A stretch of 8,087 bases of DNA from an uncultured Lachnospiraceae bacterium. GTDB taxonomy: Bacteria > Bacillota_A > Clostridia > Lachnospirales > Lachnospiraceae. The notes below the pieces were generated by a model. That model was not told the DNA's origin. It saw only the letters and a program-made list of their open reading frames with translations, and did no database searches. Made by a program: the position numbers and the translations under genes. Of the stretch, positions 6,194 through 8,087 are shown piece after piece. Within the stretch, counting starts at the first letter, position 1. Each line of letters begins with the position of its first letter. The stretch spans positions 1-8,087 of the forward strand of contig CACZQE010000176.1 in assembly GCA_902783205.1 (NCBI GenBank), given 5' to 3'.

Positions 6194-6199
6194 CCTTCT
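6194..6199 (-). promoter_or_regulatory. Ribosome binding site deciding the typA start
   Basis: AGAAGG on the minus strand, six bases ahead of the ATG at 6187-6185. The in-frame ATGs further upstream (6220 and 6208) have no comparable site. Confidence 0.75.
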
Positions 6200-6241
6200 T
6201 TCTGACATGTTTTTCAGCATTCATTCGGTTAAAACTTTCAT

Positions 6242-6270
6242 ATTCTAACATAAACATTCGAAACGTACAA
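6242..6270 (-). promoter_or_regulatory. Promoter of typA
   Basis: On the minus strand TTGTAC (6270-6265), a 17-base spacer, and TAGAAT (6247-6242) preceded by TG one base upstream, i.e. an extended -10. It lies 54 bases ahead of the typA start codon. Good match to a housekeeping sigma-factor promoter. Confidence 0.75.
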
Positions 6271-6318
6271 GACAGGAACTACTTATTTTAATACGGGAAA
6301 GAAAGAGTACCTCACTCA

Positions 6319-6335
6319 GGACCGGCCCGGACCGG
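6319..6335. repeat. GGACCGG direct repeat abutting the -35 box of the SSB-hisS operon
   Basis: GGACCGG occurs at 6319-6325 and 6329-6335, exactly ten bases (about one helical turn) apart, ending where the TTGACT -35 box begins. The block is strikingly GC-rich inside an AT-rich intergenic region. Such placement suits an activator or repressor site; none is known to me. Confidence 0.35.
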
Positions 6336-6364
6336 TTGACTTTTTAAAGCAAAATACTTATACT
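6336..6364 (+). promoter_or_regulatory. Promoter of the SSB-hisS operon
   Basis: TTGACT (6336-6341), a 17-base spacer and TATACT (6359-6364): each hexamer has one mismatch to consensus. It is the best promoter in the window. The start codon at 6432 follows after about 60 bases of leader. Confidence 0.85.
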
Positions 6365-6409
6365 ATTTTTGTTTTTCCTGTCGCTGAGGGAAAGTGCCCT
6401 TTTGATACT

Positions 6410-6421
6410 TTTCCCGGGAAA
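6410..6421. repeat. Perfect palindrome TTTCCCGGGAAA next to the SSB ribosome binding site
   Basis: Twelve-base perfect palindrome whose right arm runs into the Shine-Dalgarno AAAGGA (6419-6424) of the SSB-like gene. An earlier GGGAAA in the leader (around 6383-6390) could pair with its left arm instead. Could be an operator or a simple leader structure hiding the ribosome site; it may also be chance. Confidence 0.3.
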
Positions 6422-6431
6422 GGAAAATACT

Positions 6432-7109
6432 ATGAACGAAAATACGGATACTGTATATAATTATGCTGTTGCAGAAGGAGTCATTGCCTCGGAACCCGAA
6501 TTCAGCCACCAGGTGCTGGGAGAACGTTTCTATCACACGGTGCTGAAGACGGAGCGGCTAAGTACGATCACGGATAATATCCCTGTTCTGATCTCGGAGC
6601 GGCTTACGGAGATCGACTCGGTCAGAACCGGACTCCGGGTCGTGGTCAGGGGCCAGTTCCGGTCTTTTAACTGGAACCGGAAAAATGAGAACCGCCTGAT
6701 CCTTTTCCTTTTTGTCAGGGAGATCGAATACCTGAGCGAGGAGGATGAAAAGTACGCGACCAACCAGATTTACCTGGACGGCTTCATCTGCAAGACCCCC
6801 TGTTACAGGCGGACCCCTCTGGGCAGGGAGATCGCCGATGTTATGATGGCGGTCAATCGTGCCTACGGCAAATCGGACTATCTGCCCTGTGTCTTCTGGG
6901 GGAGGAATGCCCGCTACGCGGCAGACCTCAGTGTGGGTGACCGGCTGCAGATTTTCGGAAGAATGCAGAGCCGGCGATACCGCAAGCGCGACGGGGACAC
7001 ATATATCATGAAGGAAGCATATGAGATATCCGTTGACAGGATGGAGTATATACAGGAGACTGCGGAAGTGACAGGACGGGTTGCGGAACCCGATGGAAAG
7101 AGAGGATGA
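6432..7109 (+). CDS. SSB-like single-stranded DNA-binding protein with two OB folds
   Basis: A 225-residue protein related to single-stranded DNA-binding proteins. The second half (about 110-210) is a clear SSB OB fold: NQIYLDGFI (111-119), TPLGREIADVMMAVNRAYG (128-146), YLPCVFWGRNARYAADL (150-166), GDRLQIFGRMQSR (169-181). The first half (about 8-100) looks like a diverged second OB fold (VAEGVIASEPEFSH, then LRVVVRGQFRS). Ordinary bacterial SSB has one OB fold plus a flexible tail ending in an acidic tip (DDDIPF-like) that recruits repair proteins; here the C-terminus ends in GKRG with no such tip. I chose ATG 6432 with AAAGGA (6419-6424) upstream; an open frame upstream (from 6369) would start at the promoter -10 and is unlikely. 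hisS starts three bases after its stop. Probably a paralogue beside a main ssb elsewhere; exact role unknown. Confidence 0.85.
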   Translation: MNENTDTVYNYAVAEGVIASEPEFSHQVLGERFYHTVLKTERLSTITDNIPVLISERLTEIDSVRTGLRVVVRGQFRSFNWNRKNENRLILFLFVREIEYLSEEDEKYATNQIYLDGFICKTPCYRRTPLGREIADVMMAVNRAYGKSDYLPCVFWGRNARYAADLSVGDRLQIFGRMQSRRYRKRDGDTYIMKEAYEISVDRMEYIQETAEVTGRVAEPDGKRG

Positions 7110-7112
7110 ACC

Positions 7113-8087
7113 ATGAGGATAAAGCCCGTAAAGGGAACCAATGATTATCTTCCGGAGCAGGCGGCGCTCCGGGATTACCTTCAGAAGACGATCTGCGATG
7201 TGTATGAACACAGCGGATTTGCCCGCATTACCACACCGGTAGTGGAGGATATAGAGAATCTGGATAAAAGTGAAGGCGGAGACAACCTCAACCTGATCTT
7301 CAAGGTTATGAAGCGGGGAGAGAAGCTGGCCAAAGCTCTTGAGGCAGGTGACCCTGACGGAATTGCGGACATGGGGCTCCGCTATGACCTGACTCTTCCC
7401 TTAAGCCGCTATTATGCCCATAACAGAGCATCCCTGCCACAGCCTTTCAAGGTAATTCAGATTGACCGGGTTTACCGGGCGGAACGCCCCGGAAAAGGAA
7501 GGCTGCGGGAGTTTATGCAGTGTGATATTGACATACTGGGTTCGGAATCTCCAAGCTGCGAGATCGAGCTGATCCATACCACGGCCAAAGCCCTGATGGC
7601 AGTCGGAATCGACCGCTTTAAGATCAAGATCAATGACCGCCGCATCCTGCGCGAAGTTCTCCGGAATGTGGGATACAAAGAGGAAGACCTTGACAGCGTA
7701 TGCATTTCCTTTGACAAACTGGACAAGATCGGTACCGAGGGCGTTATGGCGGAGCTGACAGACAAGGGCTTTGCCCCGGATGTGAACAGCCGTTTCAGGG
7801 AACTGATGGAGAAAGCGCCTTTTACCCTTTCCTATGTGCGGTCTCTGCTGGGAGAAAGTCAGGCGGCGGATACACTGGAGAAGATCATCCGGACCTGCAA
7901 CAGCCTGTCAGGCGGCGACTATGAGGTGGTCTACGATATGACCCTGGTACGGGGACAGGGATATTACACAGGAGCTGTGTTCGAAGTGGAGTCTCTGGAC
8001 TTTAAGAGCTCTATTGCCGGAGGCGGAAGATACGACAACCTGATCGGCAAGTTCGTAAAGGACAGCGTGCCGGCAGTAGGATTTTCC
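7113..8087 (+). CDS. hisS: Histidyl-tRNA synthetase (3' end cut by window)
   Basis: Class II aminoacyl-tRNA synthetase that charges tRNA-His with histidine in the cytoplasm. The first 325 codons are present, open to the window end; the family has about 410-460, so the C-terminal anticodon-binding domain is outside. Seen: start KPVKGTNDYLP (4-14), motif 1 region YEHSGFARITTP (31-42), LRYDLTLPLSRY (89-100), motif 2 VYRAERPGKGRLREFMQCD (120-138), the histidine-binding LVRGQGYYTG (278-287), and AGGGRYDNL (302-310). The motif 2 loop and intact catalytic core argue for HisS rather than the HisZ regulatory paralogue. LRYDLT and REF-QCDID resemble eukaryotic and archaeal enzymes more than E. coli HisS (see findings). 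The ATG at 7113 has GAGAGGA (7100-7106) overlapping the stop of the SSB-like gene, so the two are probably co-translated. No T-box leader is visible. Confidence 0.93.
   Translation, partial: MRIKPVKGTNDYLPEQAALRDYLQKTICDVYEHSGFARITTPVVEDIENLDKSEGGDNLNLIFKVMKRGEKLAKALEAGDPDGIADMGLRYDLTLPLSRYYAHNRASLPQPFKVIQIDRVYRAERPGKGRLREFMQCDIDILGSESPSCEIELIHTTAKALMAVGIDRFKIKINDRRILREVLRNVGYKEEDLDSVCISFDKLDKIGTEGVMAELTDKGFAPDVNSRFRELMEKAPFTLSYVRSLLGESQAADTLEKIIRTCNSLSGGDYEVVYDMTLVRGQGYYTGAVFEVESLDFKSSIAGGGRYDNLIGKFVKDSVPAVGFS

Noticed and set aside
4730..6205. Plus-strand open frames opposite typA
   Set aside because: Antisense shadows of a highly conserved GTPase gene.
6188..6431. T-box or other riboswitch upstream of the SSB-hisS operon
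   Set aside because: The leader after the mapped promoter is only about 60 bases, too short for a T-box, and no T-box sequence is seen; hisS itself has no intergenic leader.
6558..7211. Minus-strand frame of 217 residues opposite the SSB-like gene and the hisS start
   Set aside because: The plus-strand frame carries the SSB motifs, a consensus promoter and a ribosome site; the reverse frame has none.
1..8087. Phage defence, mobile element or CRISPR system
   Set aside because: No transposase, integrase, nuclease, toxin-antitoxin or spaced repeats are present; every gene belongs to metabolic or housekeeping families.

Overview
The window looks like a piece of chromosome from a Gram-positive anaerobe of the Clostridia, most likely Lachnospiraceae. 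The grounds are strong Shine-Dalgarno sites ahead of nearly every gene, AT-rich intergenic DNA between moderately GC-rich genes, a DUF6514-like small protein (a family I know from Clostridia), and a fermentation-type set of dehydrogenases. This placement rests on style and gene families, not on a search.

Layout. Positions 1-776 (minus) hold the first 258 codons of an iron-dependent alcohol dehydrogenase of the lactaldehyde reductase (FucO) type, with codon use suggesting high expression. A divergent control region (777-1051) carries a promoter for each direction and several inverted repeats. On the plus strand follow a D-2-hydroxyacid dehydrogenase (1052-1984) and, 11 bases later, an L-lactate/malate dehydrogenase family enzyme (1996-2943). 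The two probably form an operon that reduces 2-oxoacids with opposite stereochemistry. After an AT-rich gap comes a second plus-strand pair with overlapping ATGA: a DUF6514-like small protein (3226-3594) and a YigZ/IMPACT protein (3591-4241). A strong two-way terminator (4274-4321) separates it from typA/bipA, read on the minus strand (6187-4352). A second divergent control region (6188-6431) has a good promoter each way. To its right are an SSB-like protein with two OB folds (6432-7109) and histidyl-tRNA synthetase (7113 to the window end), spaced 3 bases apart.

How it fits together. The left part is redox and fermentation metabolism (aldehyde, D- and L-2-hydroxyacid interconversion). The right part is housekeeping (ribosome-associated GTPase, ssDNA binding, tRNA charging). 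I see no RNA genes, CRISPR arrays, insertion sequences or phage genes. I do not see a clearly new multi-gene system. The most interesting points are the D-/L-hydroxyacid dehydrogenase pair, the malate-dehydrogenase-like arginine in the lactate dehydrogenase active site, the eukaryote-like motifs in HisS, and a near-perfect 20-base palindrome lying on the fucO promoter.
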